The notes beneath the pieces are model-generated. The model did not search any database. It was not told the DNA's origin and saw only the letters and a list, made by a program, of their open reading frames with translations. DNA of 64,000 bases from Geodermatophilaceae bacterium URHB0062. GTDB lineage: Bacteria; Actinomycetota; Actinomycetes; Mycobacteriales; Geodermatophilaceae. Shown here in pieces: positions 24,945 through 33,179 of the stretch. Made by a program: the position numbers and the translations under genes. The stretch is taken from NCBI GenBank assembly GCA_000620185.1, contig KK211086.1:186001-250000 (forward strand), read 5' to 3'. How positions within the stretch are numbered: position 1 is the first letter of the stretch; each line of letters starts with the position of its first letter.

Positions 24945-24997
24945 CCTCCCTGCAGGGGCCCGCCGCGAGCGCGCGAGTGGCGGGGGGCAGGGGGTCC
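24945..24997. repeat. Dispersed intergenic repeat, copy 1
   Basis: About 53 bases reading CCTCCCTGCAGGGGCCCGCC, then a GCGAG-rich centre and a G-run. A clearly related copy is at 45602-45654. It fills the gap between two convergent genes and contains short palindromes (CCTGCAGG), so it may act as a terminator or be a mobile repeat. Confidence 0.7.
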
Positions 24998-25489
24998 TTA
25001 CCCGAACGCGTCCATCGTCGTCTTCACCACGGCGCCGTAGGCCAGGTGCGGCACCACGTCGCTGATCCAGTCGGTGCGCGACCAGGTGCGCGGGTCGGTG
25101 ACGCCCAGGACCGTCATCGGTCCGTTGGCCACGACGAGCACGCCCAGGGCGGTCAGGGCGATGCCGACGGGCTTCGACGACCGGTATCCCGACGCGCGCG
25201 CCAGCCCGCCCAGCACGCCGAACCCGGTGCCGGCGACGAGCCCTGTCAGTGCGCCCAGGCCCTGCGTGCGGTTCCCCCTCGTCGCCCCGTCGCCGGGGAT
25301 CGCCACGTGGGCCTTGTCCGCGAGCTTCTCCACGGTCTGTTCGGGCGTCGAGCTGGTGCCGCGTCCGCGCACGACCATGTCCACGTACGTGACGGCGTTC
25401 AGTGCGGTGGTCCCGGCTGCTCCGGCCGCTGCGCCGCGCAGCATCCAGCCGAGGGTGCCGATGCTGCCTGCTGGGGTGGTCCTCGCCAT
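24998..25489 (-). CDS. Small membrane protein, unknown function
   Basis: A 163-residue protein with Gly/Ala-rich hydrophobic segments near the N-terminus ('MLRGAAAGAAGTTALNAVTY'), in the middle ('LGALTGLVAGTGFGVLGGLA') and at 'GIALTALGVLVVANGPMTVL'. The pattern suggests a three-pass membrane protein related to DUF1440-like proteins; I do not recognise it firmly. It starts at ATG 25489. The repeat at 24945-24997 abuts its stop. Confidence 0.6.
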   Translation of the reverse strand: MARTTPAGSIGTLGWMLRGAAAGAAGTTALNAVTYVDMVVRGRGTSSTPEQTVEKLADKAHVAIPGDGATRGNRTQGLGALTGLVAGTGFGVLGGLARASGYRSSKPVGIALTALGVLVVANGPMTVLGVTDPRTWSRTDWISDVVPHLAYGAVVKTTMDAFG

Positions 25490-25613
25490 GCCGTGCGGTC
25501 TACCGGAGCGGGCGGCCCGCCACCAGGGGCCGCTGCCTCGGCCCGGCCGAGCGGTCCCGTCGGGGCCCGGTCCGCATCCGCCGTCCCGCCTGACCGCTCC
25601 GTAGGGCGGGGCC

Positions 25614-26096
25614 TCAGTCGTCGGGGTGCTCTCCGACGGCTCGCTCGAGCAGGGGGCACAGCCGGTGGTCGACGAACCGCCGCAGCGCCAGCGCGGTGTC
25701 GATGCGCTGAACGCCCGGGATGGCGAGGACGTGCTCGGTGATCCGCCAGAGGTCGTCGGCGTCGAGGGCCACCACCTGCACGAGCAGGTCCACGGCGCCG
25801 GACAGGCCGGTCACCTCGAGCACCTCGGGGATGCGGGCGAGCGAGTCGCTGACCTCCGCCAGGCTGCGTTGGGTGACCTGCACGCTGATGTAGGCCCCCA
25901 GCCGGTAGCCGAGTGCCTCCGGCCGGACCCGGCGGTCCAGCGACGCGAGGACGCCGTTGCCCTCGAGCCGGGCCAGCCGCGCCTGCACGGTGTTGCGGGC
26001 CAGGCCGAGTCGCTGCGACAGGGCCATCACGCTCGCCCGGGGGTCCTCGGTCAGGGCGAGGAGCAGCCGGGCGTCGGTGGCGTCCACATCGGGCAC
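25614..26096 (-). CDS. Lrp/AsnC-family regulator, probably of the bkd operon
   Basis: A 160-residue regulator with an N-terminal AsnC-type helix-turn-helix ('DVDATDARLLLALTEDPRAS', 'ALSQRLGLARNTVQARLARL') and a C-terminal RAM effector domain ('ISVQVTQRSLAEVSDSLARI', 'LSGAVDLLVQVVALDADDLW'). GTG 26096 gives the usual 'VPDVDATD' start; longer starts add atypical residues. It is divergent from bkdA, as Lrp-type BkdR is in Streptomyces and other bacteria, and an inverted repeat lies between them. A branched-chain amino acid or keto acid signal is inferred. Confidence 0.88.
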   Translation of the reverse strand: MPDVDATDARLLLALTEDPRASVMALSQRLGLARNTVQARLARLEGNGVLASLDRRVRPEALGYRLGAYISVQVTQRSLAEVSDSLARIPEVLEVTGLSGAVDLLVQVVALDADDLWRITEHVLAIPGVQRIDTALALRRFVDHRLCPLLERAVGEHPDD

Positions 26097-26132
26097 GTTG
26101 CTCAGTCTGACATGCGAGGACGTCCTAGTACT

Positions 26133-26177
26133 GATCCTTCTGCGCAATCACTGCGAGGGATCTTGCGCAGATCGATC
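26133..26177. promoter_or_regulatory. Inverted-repeat operator between Lrp-type regulator and bkdA
   Basis: TCTGCGCAA at 26139-26147 and TTGCGCAGA at 26163-26171 are perfect 9-base inverted arms. Extended to 15 bases each (26133-26147 and 26163-26177) they differ at two positions. The site lies 36 bases before the regulator start and about 210 bases before bkdA, a natural place for the Lrp-type protein to repress or activate both. Confidence 0.7.
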
Positions 26178-26309
26178 CCGGGGTGGTCTTGTCCTCCCAC
26201 GGGGAACTCGTGCCACCATGTGTGAGTGGCACCACACCCCCGTGCCACGAACGTCCACGACCCCAGGGTCGCCGGAGACCCCGGTGACCGCGGGAGAGGC
26301 GAGGAGACG

Positions 26310-26387
26310 GTGAGCGAGCTTGCGAGCGAGCCCAATGAGCACAGCCGTGACGGAAGCGAGTCCGACGAGCGCCAGCGAGGAGGACTC
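26310..26387. repeat. GCGAG-rich repeat-like block upstream of bkdA
   Basis: A 78-base block begins GTGAGCGAGCTTGCGAGCGA and ends in the bkdA ribosome site. It is rich in GCGAG/CGAGC words and shares GAGCTTGCGAGC with the dispersed repeat copy at 45602. It keeps open the bkdA frame, so gene callers may extend bkdA into it; I treat it as untranslated leader or an interspersed repeat. Confidence 0.4.
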
Positions 26388-27530
26388 GTGACCGCTTTGC
26401 GCGAGACCACCGAGGTGGTCGACCCAGTACCCGGGGCCGACGCGCCCCACCTGCCGCAGCAGCCGGACCTGATCCAGCTGCTCACCCCCGAGGGCGAGCG
26501 GGTGGAGCACCCGGACTACTCGGTCGACCTGTCCGAGGACGAGCTGCGCGACCTCTACCGCGACCTCGCGCTGGTCCGCCGTTGGGACGTCGAGGCGACC
26601 GCCCTCCAGCGCCAGGGCGAGCTCGGCATCTGGGCGTCACTGCTCGGGCAGGAGGCCGCTCAGGTGGGCGCCGGCCGTGCCCTGCGCGACGGCGACATGG
26701 CCTTCCCGACCTATCGGGAACACGGCGTCGCCTGGACGCGCGGGGTCGACCCGCTGCACGTCATGGGCCTGTTCCGCGGCGTCGACAACGGCGGCTGGGA
26801 CCCGGTCGCGACCGGCTTCAACCTCTACACGATCGTCATCGGCGCCCAGTGCCTGCACGCCACCGGCTACGCCATGGGCGTCCAGCGCGACGGCGCCGAG
26901 TCCGCGGTCCTGGCGTTCCTGGGCGACGGCGCGACCAGCCAGGGCGAGGTCAACGAGGCGATGATCTTCGCGGCCAGCTTCGCCGCGCCGGTGGTCTTCT
27001 TCTGCCAGAACAACCAGTACGCGATCAGCGTCCCGCTGGAGCGCCAGTCGCGGGTGCCGCTCTACCAGCGGGCCGCGGGCTTCGGCTTCCCCGGCGTGCG
27101 CGTCGACGGCAACGACGTCCTCGCCGTCCTCGCCGTCACCCGGGCCGCCCTGCAGGCCGCCCGCGAGGGCCAGGGGCCCACGTTCATCGAGGCGTTCACC
27201 TACCGCATGGGTGCGCACACCACGTCCGACGACCCGACCCGCTACCGGCTGGCCAGCGAGCTGGAGGAGTGGAAGCTGCGCGACCCGATCGCCCGGCTCA
27301 AGGCGTACCTGTCCCGCAGTGGACTGGCCGACCAGGCGTTCTTCGACTCCGTCGACGCCGACGGCGACGAGCTGGCCGCGCGCATCCGCAGCGGCACGCT
27401 CGAGTTGGCCGATCCGCCCGGCACCAGCATGTTCGACCACGTCTACGCCGAGCAGACGCCGGAGCTGGCCGCCCAGCGTGCGGAGTTCGAGGCGTACCAC
27501 GCGTCGTTCGAGGGGGGAGTCGAGCGATGA
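26388..27530 (+). CDS. bkdA: Branched-chain 2-oxoacid dehydrogenase E1 alpha
   Basis: A 380-residue thiamine-diphosphate-dependent decarboxylase subunit. The ThDP motif runs from 'FLGDGATSQGEVNEAMIF' to 'CQNNQYAISV' (GDG...NN). 'LQRQGELGIWASLLGQEAAQ' and 'AFPTYREHGVAW' are typical E1-alpha regions, and 'YRMGAHTTSDDPTRYR' is the phosphorylation-loop region. GTG 26388 follows a GAGGAGGA ribosome site. The gene overlaps bkdB by ATGA. Branched-chain rather than pyruvate specificity is inferred from the alpha/beta/E2 arrangement and the divergent Lrp-type gene. Confidence 0.9.
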   Translation: MTALRETTEVVDPVPGADAPHLPQQPDLIQLLTPEGERVEHPDYSVDLSEDELRDLYRDLALVRRWDVEATALQRQGELGIWASLLGQEAAQVGAGRALRDGDMAFPTYREHGVAWTRGVDPLHVMGLFRGVDNGGWDPVATGFNLYTIVIGAQCLHATGYAMGVQRDGAESAVLAFLGDGATSQGEVNEAMIFAASFAAPVVFFCQNNQYAISVPLERQSRVPLYQRAAGFGFPGVRVDGNDVLAVLAVTRAALQAAREGQGPTFIEAFTYRMGAHTTSDDPTRYRLASELEEWKLRDPIARLKAYLSRSGLADQAFFDSVDADGDELAARIRSGTLELADPPGTSMFDHVYAEQTPELAAQRAEFEAYHASFEGGVER

Positions 27531-28507
27531 GCACTGACACCCTGACCATCGGCAAGGCGCTCAACCTCGGCCTGCGCCGGGCGATGGAGGACGACGCGAA
27601 GGTCGTGCTCATGGGTGAGGACATCGGCAAGCTCGGCGGCGTCTTCCGGATCACCGACGGCCTGCAGAAGGACTTCGGCGACGACCGCGTCGTCGACACC
27701 CCGCTGGCCGAGGCCGGCATCCTCGGCACCGCCGTCGGCCTGGCCATGCGCGGTTACCGGCCGGTCTGCGAGATCCAGTTCGACGGGTTCGTCTTCCCGG
27801 CCTACAACCAGATCGTCACGCAGGTGGCCAAGATCCACGCCCGCTCCAAGGGCAAGATGGCCATGCCGATCGTCATCCGCATCCCCTTCGGCGGCGGAAT
27901 CGGCGCGGTCGAGCACCACAGCGAGAGCCCCGAGGCCTACTTCGCGCACACCGCCGGGCTCAAGGTGGTCGCGGTCAGCAACCCGGTCGACGCCTACTGG
28001 GGCATCCAGCAGGCCATCGCCCACCCCGACCCGATCGTCTTCCTCGAGCCCAAGCGCCGGTACTGGGAGAAGGCGCCGGTCGACACCGACGCGATGCCGG
28101 GCCCGCTGTTCGCCTCCCGGGTCGTGCGGGGCGGGGACGACGTCACCGTGCTGGCCTACGGCCCGATGGTGAAGACGGCGCTGCAGGCCGCCGAGGCCGC
28201 GGCCGAGGAGGGGCGCAGCCTCGAGGTGATCGACCTGCGCACCGTCTCGCCCCTCGACCTCGACCCGGTGTACGAGTCGGTCCGCCGCACGGGCCGCTGC
28301 GTCGTCGTCCACGAGGCGCCGGTGACCCTGGGCCTGGGTGCGGAGATCGCCGCCCGGGTCACCGAGACCTGCTTCCACTCCCTGGAGGCGCCGGTGCTCC
28401 GCGTGGGTGGGTACGACACCCCGTACCCACCGTCGAAGCTCGAGGAGGAGTACCTCCCCGACCTCGACCGGGTGCTGGACGCCGTCGACCGGTCGATGGG
28501 GTTCTGA
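27527..28507 (+). CDS. bkdB: Branched-chain 2-oxoacid dehydrogenase E1 beta
   Basis: A 326-residue transketolase-like E1 beta subunit. Characteristic segments are 'VVLMGEDIGKLGGVFRITDG', 'VDTPLAEAGILGTAVGLAMR', 'GAVEHHSESPEAYFAHTAGL' (active-site His pair), and the C-terminal 'RVGGYDTPYPPSKLEEEYLP'. It forms an alpha2-beta2 E1 with the upstream product. ATG 27527 overlaps the upstream stop; the E2 gene starts three bases after its own stop. The three are one operon. Confidence 0.92.
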   Translation: MSTDTLTIGKALNLGLRRAMEDDAKVVLMGEDIGKLGGVFRITDGLQKDFGDDRVVDTPLAEAGILGTAVGLAMRGYRPVCEIQFDGFVFPAYNQIVTQVAKIHARSKGKMAMPIVIRIPFGGGIGAVEHHSESPEAYFAHTAGLKVVAVSNPVDAYWGIQQAIAHPDPIVFLEPKRRYWEKAPVDTDAMPGPLFASRVVRGGDDVTVLAYGPMVKTALQAAEAAAEEGRSLEVIDLRTVSPLDLDPVYESVRRTGRCVVVHEAPVTLGLGAEIAARVTETCFHSLEAPVLRVGGYDTPYPPSKLEEEYLPDLDRVLDAVDRSMGF

Positions 28508-28510
28508 GCC

Positions 28511-30010
28511 ATGACGTCGAGCGCGACGCTGCGCCAGTTCAAGCTTCCCGACGTCGGTGAGGGGCTCACCGAGGGCGAGATCCTGCAGTGGCTGGTCGCC
28601 GTGGGCGACACGGTCACGGTCAACCAGCCGCTCTGCGAGGTGGAGACGGCGAAGGCGGCGGTCGAGCTGCCCTCGCCGTACGCCGGCACGGTCACCGAGC
28701 TGCTGTTCGAGGCCGGGACCATGGTCGACGTCGGCACGCCGATCATCACGATCGACACCGGCGGCGGACCGGCCGCGCCCGCCGGGCCCGCGGCGTCCGC
28801 CGCGCCCGCGGCGCCCGTGGCGTCGGGTGAGGAGGCCGAGCCCGAGGCCGGTCTCATCGGCGGTCCGGCGCCGGGCGGCCGCACCTCGGTGCTGGTCGGG
28901 TACGGGCCACGGACGACGGAGGCGCGCCGCCGTCCCCGGCGCACCCAACCGGCCGAGCCGGCCGGCGCCGACTACGGCCCGGGGCCGGGCGACCGGCCCC
29001 CGCTGCTGGCCACGGCGCCCGACGCCGGCACCAAGCCCATGCGGCACGGCGGCCTCGAGGTCGGCCGGCAGGCCGAGGCTCATGCGCTGCAGGGTGAGGC
29101 GGCCACCGCCGACGGCGCCCCGCACGGCCGTGGCCGGCTGCGCCCGCTGGCGAAGCCGCCGGTGCGCAAGTACGCCAAGGATCTCGGCGTCGACCTGACC
29201 ACGATCACCGGCAGCGGGGCCGGCGGCGTGATCACCCGCGCCGACGTCGACGCCGCGGTGTCCGGAGCGACCGCCCGTCCGGCAGAAATGGCCATTTCTG
29301 CCGGGGGTGGCGAGCGCGAGCAGCGGATCCCGATCAAGGGAGTGCGCAAGCACACCGCGGCCGCGATGGTGGCGAGCGCCTTCACCGCCCCGCACGTCAC
29401 GGAGTTCCTCACCGTCGACGTCACCCGGATGATGAAGCTGCGCACGCGGCTCGCCGCCCGGCCCGAACTGGCCGGTGTCAAGGTCAGCCCGCTGCTGTTC
29501 GTCGCCAAGGCGCTGCTGCTGGCCGCCCGCCGGCATCCGATGGTGAACAGCTCGTGGGACGAGGCGGCCCAGGAGATCGTGGTCAAGGACTACGTCAACC
29601 TCGGCATCGCCGCGGCGACCCCGCGCGGCCTCGTCGTCCCGAACATCAAGGACGCCGGTCGGCTGTCCCTCGCCGAGCTGGCCGAGGCCCTCGGCCGCCT
29701 CACCGAGACCGCGCGGGCCGGGAAGACGGCGCCCGAGGACATGTCCGGGGGCACCATCACGATCACCAACGTGGGCGTGTTCGGCGTCGACACCGGCACG
29801 CCGATCCTCAACCCGGGGGAGTCGGCGATCCTGGCCTTCGGGGCGGTCCGCGAGATGCCGTGGGTGCACAGGGGCAAAGTGGTTCCCCGGCAGGTGACGC
29901 AGCTGGCGCTGTCGTTCGACCACCGGATCATCGACGGCGAACTCGGGTCCAGGTTCCTGGCCGACGTGGGCGCGATGCTGCACGATCCGGGGGCGGCGCT
30001 GGCGTTCTGA
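28511..30010 (+). CDS. bkdC: 2-oxoacid dehydrogenase E2 (dihydrolipoyl acyltransferase)
   Basis: A 499-residue E2. Domains in order: lipoyl domain (1-80) with the lipoylated Lys in 'LCEVETAKAAVELPS'; a long Pro/Ala/Gly-rich linker; a peripheral-subunit binding domain ('AKPPVRKYAKDLGVDLTTIT', 'GSGAGGVITRADVDAAVSG', about 213-253); and the catalytic trimer domain from about 270, with the catalytic 'SFDHRIIDGELG' near the end. A perfect 26-bp DNA palindrome (29279-29304) encodes the boundary between the binding and catalytic domains. No E3 gene is nearby, so a shared dihydrolipoamide dehydrogenase elsewhere is expected. Confidence 0.92.
   Translation: MTSSATLRQFKLPDVGEGLTEGEILQWLVAVGDTVTVNQPLCEVETAKAAVELPSPYAGTVTELLFEAGTMVDVGTPIITIDTGGGPAAPAGPAASAAPAAPVASGEEAEPEAGLIGGPAPGGRTSVLVGYGPRTTEARRRPRRTQPAEPAGADYGPGPGDRPPLLATAPDAGTKPMRHGGLEVGRQAEAHALQGEAATADGAPHGRGRLRPLAKPPVRKYAKDLGVDLTTITGSGAGGVITRADVDAAVSGATARPAEMAISAGGGEREQRIPIKGVRKHTAAAMVASAFTAPHVTEFLTVDVTRMMKLRTRLAARPELAGVKVSPLLFVAKALLLAARRHPMVNSSWDEAAQEIVVKDYVNLGIAAATPRGLVVPNIKDAGRLSLAELAEALGRLTETARAGKTAPEDMSGGTITITNVGVFGVDTGTPILNPGESAILAFGAVREMPWVHRGKVVPRQVTQLALSFDHRIIDGELGSRFLADVGAMLHDPGAALAF
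29279..29304. repeat. Perfect 26-bp palindrome inside bkdC
   Basis: The two 13-base halves, CCGGCAGAAATGG and its exact reverse complement, join without any spacer. It encodes Arg-Pro-Ala-Glu-Met-Ala-Ile-Ser-Ala-Gly-Gly in frame, exactly in a linker between two domains. Its AT-richer centre (AAATGGCCATTT) differs from the surrounding GC composition, so it looks inserted. Confidence 0.9.
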
Positions 30011-30038
30011 CCGGTCGCCGATGCGGAGAAAGGTGCTC

Positions 30039-30416
30039 ATGGACCGGCGGCGCGTGGCCCTCGTCCTGCTCCTGCTGTTCGTCGCCTGCACGGGTGTCGC
30101 GATCGTGATCAGCGGTTCGCGGCCCGGTTTGCAGCAGGGCGTCGCACCGACGGTCGTCCAGTTCGTGGGCTACCTGCTCGCCCTCGTGGCCGCGCTCGTG
30201 CTGTTCCTGCGGCCGGCCACCGGTTTGAGCGGCGGCGACCGGTGGACCGGTGTCGCTGTGTCGGGTGCGCTGGCGGTCCTCCTTACGGTGGAGGTCGTCT
30301 CGGAGGGTGGGACGGACATCGGAGCCGGGTTCGTGCGGTTGCTCGGGCTGGTGGTCATCGCCCTGGCGACCGTCCGGCTGGCCCGTGAGGTCGGCGCGGC
30401 CGGACGGACGCGGTGA
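30039..30416 (+). CDS. Small membrane protein
   Basis: A 125-residue protein with four hydrophobic segments ('VALVLLLLFVACTGVAIVIS', 'VVQFVGYLLALVAALVLFLR', 'GVAVSGALAVLLTVEVVSEG', 'VRLLGLVVIALATVRLAREV'). I do not recognise the family. ATG 30039 is chosen over 30021 because GGAGAAAGG sits 6 bases before it. Its stop overlaps the next GTG by four bases (GTGA), so it is translationally coupled to the AGE-family gene and lies 28 bases after bkdC. Confidence 0.65.
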   Translation: MDRRRVALVLLLLFVACTGVAIVISGSRPGLQQGVAPTVVQFVGYLLALVAALVLFLRPATGLSGGDRWTGVAVSGALAVLLTVEVVSEGGTDIGAGFVRLLGLVVIALATVRLAREVGAAGRTR

Positions 30417-31594
30417 CCGACCTCGACCGGCTGTTCGACTTCGCCGCCCGCTCCCGCATCCCCGGCGGGTTCGGGCACCTCGACGACGACGGCCAGGTGC
30501 TCGCCGACCGTCCGGTCGAGACGCTGATCGTCGCCCGCATGACGCACGTCTTCGGGCTGGCGCAGCTGCTCGGCCGGCCGGGCGCCGACGAGCTGGTCCG
30601 GCACGGGGTCGACGCGCTGACCGACGGACCGCTGCGCGACCGGGAGAGGGGCGGCTGGCGGTCCAGCACGGACGACGACACGAAGGCGGCCTACGTGCAG
30701 GCCTTCGTCGTCCTCGCGGGGTCGACGGCGGCGACCGTCGATGCCGACGGTGGCCGCGCCCTGCTCGACGACGCCCTTGCGGTCTGGCAGCACCGGTTCT
30801 GGGACGACGAGGCGGGGCTCGCCGTCGACGAGTGGGACGGCGGCTGGAGCCGTCTGTCGGACTACCGGGGTGCCAACGCCAACATGCACGGGGTCGAGGC
30901 GACGCTCGCCGCCGCCGACGCCCTGGCGTCCACCGAGCCCGCAACCGCGGGCCGGCTGCGCACCCAGGCGCTGCGCAGCACGGAGCGGATGGTGCACGGC
31001 TTCGCCCGCGAGCGCGACTGGCGGCTGCCCGAGCACTTCACGTCCGGGTGGACGCCGTTGCCCGAGTACAACCGCGACCGTCCCGCCGACCCCTTCAAGC
31101 CCTACGGCGTCACCATCGGGCACCAGTTCGAGTGGGCGCGCCTGGCCCTGCACGTCCAGGCGGCCCTCGGCGGCGAGGGGCCGACCGGCACCGCGTGGCT
31201 GCTCGAGGACGCCGTCGGGCTGTTCGACGCCGCGGCGACCCGCGGGTGGGCGGCCGACGGGCATCCGGGATTCCCCTACACGCTGGACTGGAACGACCAG
31301 CCCGTCGCCGTCGCGCGCCTGCACTGGGTGCTCTGCGAGGCGATCGCCGCGGCGACCGTCCTCGCCGAGGTCACGGGCGTTGCGCGGTACGCGCAGCTGG
31401 CCGCGGAGTGGCGCGCCCACGGCGAGGCGCTCTTCGCCGACCCGGCCACCGGCAACTGGCGCCACGAGCTGACCCCGACCGGCGAGGTCGGCTCGGGCAC
31501 CTGGGCGGGGCAACCGGACGCCTACCACCTCGCCCAGATGCTCCTGCTCGACGGTCGGCCGGTGCGCGGCAGCGTCGCCGCGGCGCTGCGCTGA
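30413..31594 (+). CDS. AGE-family epimerase/isomerase (aldose-ketose isomerase-like)
   Basis: A 393-residue (alpha/alpha)6-barrel protein of the N-acylglucosamine 2-epimerase family. Features are 'THVFGLAQLLGRPGADELVR', 'NANMHGVEATLAAADAL' and 'VTIGHQFEWARLALHVQAAL' (with the catalytic His region), and 'GFPYTLDWNDQPVAVARLHW'. The length and motifs fit YihS-like mannose/sulfoquinovose isomerases better than true GlcNAc epimerases, but exact substrate cannot be fixed. GTG 30413 overlaps the preceding stop. The next gene is convergent. Confidence 0.85.
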   Translation: MTDLDRLFDFAARSRIPGGFGHLDDDGQVLADRPVETLIVARMTHVFGLAQLLGRPGADELVRHGVDALTDGPLRDRERGGWRSSTDDDTKAAYVQAFVVLAGSTAATVDADGGRALLDDALAVWQHRFWDDEAGLAVDEWDGGWSRLSDYRGANANMHGVEATLAAADALASTEPATAGRLRTQALRSTERMVHGFARERDWRLPEHFTSGWTPLPEYNRDRPADPFKPYGVTIGHQFEWARLALHVQAALGGEGPTGTAWLLEDAVGLFDAAATRGWAADGHPGFPYTLDWNDQPVAVARLHWVLCEAIAAATVLAEVTGVARYAQLAAEWRAHGEALFADPATGNWRHELTPTGEVGSGTWAGQPDAYHLAQMLLLDGRPVRGSVAAALR

Positions 31595-31600
31595 CGCCGA

Positions 31601-32362
31601 TCAGCCGGTCCGCGTCGTCCGCACCAATCGCTCCGTGCTGGTGCCACCGGAGGTCTGGACGGCCATGACCTCACCGATGCCCCGCGCGTAGAACTTGTAC
31701 TCGGTGCTGTCGGGCTCCAACCGAGTGGTCTCGCGGGTCATCAGCACACCCGTGTAGTGGCCGGTGGGCACCTCCACCTGCTCGTCGGTGGAGAGGACTC
31801 GGGCGGCGTCCTCTGCCTGTCCCTTCAGGTATTCCTGCCGGTACGCCAGGCCCGGTCGCGGCTCCGCCGGGATCGCGATCCCCGGCTGGGCGCCGTCGAC
31901 CCCGGCCTCCCACGACCCCTCGGTCGACGTGACGTGCCCGTTCTCGTACTCGGCGGTGCGCTCGCCGAGGTACCAGATGTTGCCGTCGGCGTCCTGGGCG
32001 TACCAGTCCCGGGTGTCCTCGACGACGGCGCCGTGGTCGGTCACCTGGTCGTGCACCACGCGGGCCTCGATACCCATGGCGACCTTCTGGGTCTCGTCGA
32101 GCACCGTGACCTCGACTCGCTGCTCGGCGCCGTCGGCGTCGGTCTCGGTGTAGCTCCACCGATCGCCGACCGCCATCGGCCACCACGGGTTGGTGATGGC
32201 GGTGGTGAAGTCGTGCGGGTCGAGGTGGACGGCCTCCGTGCCCCTCGGCAGGGCGGCCGGCGACGCACTCGCCGCGGAATCGCCTGCGGCCGGTGACCCG
32301 CCGCAGGCGCTGAGCATGACGGCGACGCTCGCCGGCACGACGAACTTCCGGCTGATCCGCAT
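31601..32362 (-). CDS. Secreted lipoprotein, unknown function
   Basis: A 253-residue precursor with a lipobox at 'SVAVMLSACGGSPAAG' (L-S-A-C, Cys21), then a Ser/Ala-rich linker and a beta-rich domain ('AVGDRWSYTETDADGAEQRV', 'WYAQDADGNIWYLGERTAEY', 'TGHYTGVLMTRETTRLEPDS', 'EYKFYARGIGEVMAVQTSGG'). The pattern 'DGNIWYLGE' and 'KFYARGIGEV' is known from actinobacterial proteins of unknown role. ATG 32362 follows a GAGGAGG ribosome site. It is divergent from the two-component system and could be its target, because such pairs often sense the envelope. Confidence 0.72.
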   Translation of the reverse strand: MRISRKFVVPASVAVMLSACGGSPAAGDSAASASPAALPRGTEAVHLDPHDFTTAITNPWWPMAVGDRWSYTETDADGAEQRVEVTVLDETQKVAMGIEARVVHDQVTDHGAVVEDTRDWYAQDADGNIWYLGERTAEYENGHVTSTEGSWEAGVDGAQPGIAIPAEPRPGLAYRQEYLKGQAEDAARVLSTDEQVEVPTGHYTGVLMTRETTRLEPDSTEYKFYARGIGEVMAVQTSGGTSTERLVRTTRTG

Positions 32363-32507
32363 GGCGACCTCCTCGGTGGACGAACTGAGGAGGCCCACGG
32401 TGGCCGGTACGCCTGTCGGCAGGCTGACGCGTTCAGCTTCCCGTCAGGAAGCGAACGGATCATGATCGCCGGAGGACGGGAAGGCGCCGTTCCGAGGGAG
32501 GTCGCCG

Positions 32508-33179
32508 GTGAAGGTGCTGCTGGTGGACGACGATGTGCACCTGGCCGGCGCCGTCCGGCGCGGGCTGACCGCCGAGGGTTTCACGGTGCAGGTGGCCGCC
32601 GACGGGCCCGAGGGCCTCTGGCGCGGCCGCGAGGGCGGCTACGACCTGATCCTGCTCGACATCATGGTGCCAGGCATGAACGGCTACCGGGTGTGCGCGG
32701 AGCTGCGCCGCTCGGGGGTGCGGACGCCGATCCTCATGCTCACGGCGAAGGACGGAGACCTCGACGAGGCCGAGGCGCTCGACACCGGTGCCGACGACTA
32801 CCTGCGCAAGCCCTTCTCGTTCCCGGTGCTCGTCGCGCGGGTGCGGGCCCTGCTCCGCCGCGCTGCGCAGGGCGATCCGCCGCCCCTCGTCGTCGGCGAC
32901 CTGCGCCTGGACCTCCGGGGCGGCCGGGCGCTGCGGGCGGAGCAGCCCGTGCCGCTGACGGCGCGCGAGTTCGCGCTGCTCACCTACCTCGTGCGGCGGG
33001 CCGGCCGCGTCGTCTCGAAGCACGAGATCCTCGACGGGGTCTGGGACGACGCCTTCGAGGGCGACCCCAACGTGGTGGAGGTCTACGTCGCCCGGCTGCG
33101 GCGGAAGCTCGACGGCGCGGGCGGGCCGCGCCTGATCGAGACCGTTCGCGGCATGGGATACCGCCTCGAGGGTCCGTGA
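32508..33179 (+). CDS. OmpR-family response regulator
   Basis: A 223-residue transcription factor. The receiver domain has the acidic pair in 'KVLLVDDDVHLAG', the phospho-accepting Asp in 'YDLILLDIMVPGMNGYRVC' and the switch Lys in 'YLRKPFSFPVL'. The C-terminal winged helix is typical ('LTAREFALLTYLVRRAGRVV', 'DPNVVEVYVARLRRKLD', 'IETVRGMGYRLE'). The GTG start has GGGAGG upstream. Its stop overlaps the kinase GTG by four bases, so it forms one operon. It resembles MprA/TcrA-type actinobacterial regulators; targets are not known. Confidence 0.93.
   Translation: MKVLLVDDDVHLAGAVRRGLTAEGFTVQVAADGPEGLWRGREGGYDLILLDIMVPGMNGYRVCAELRRSGVRTPILMLTAKDGDLDEAEALDTGADDYLRKPFSFPVLVARVRALLRRAAQGDPPPLVVGDLRLDLRGGRALRAEQPVPLTAREFALLTYLVRRAGRVVSKHEILDGVWDDAFEGDPNVVEVYVARLRRKLDGAGGPRLIETVRGMGYRLEGP

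Noticed and set aside
27443-30091. An 882-residue minus-strand frame across the bkd operon
   Set aside because: The same shadow effect; the plus-strand genes have clear ThDP and lipoyl motifs.
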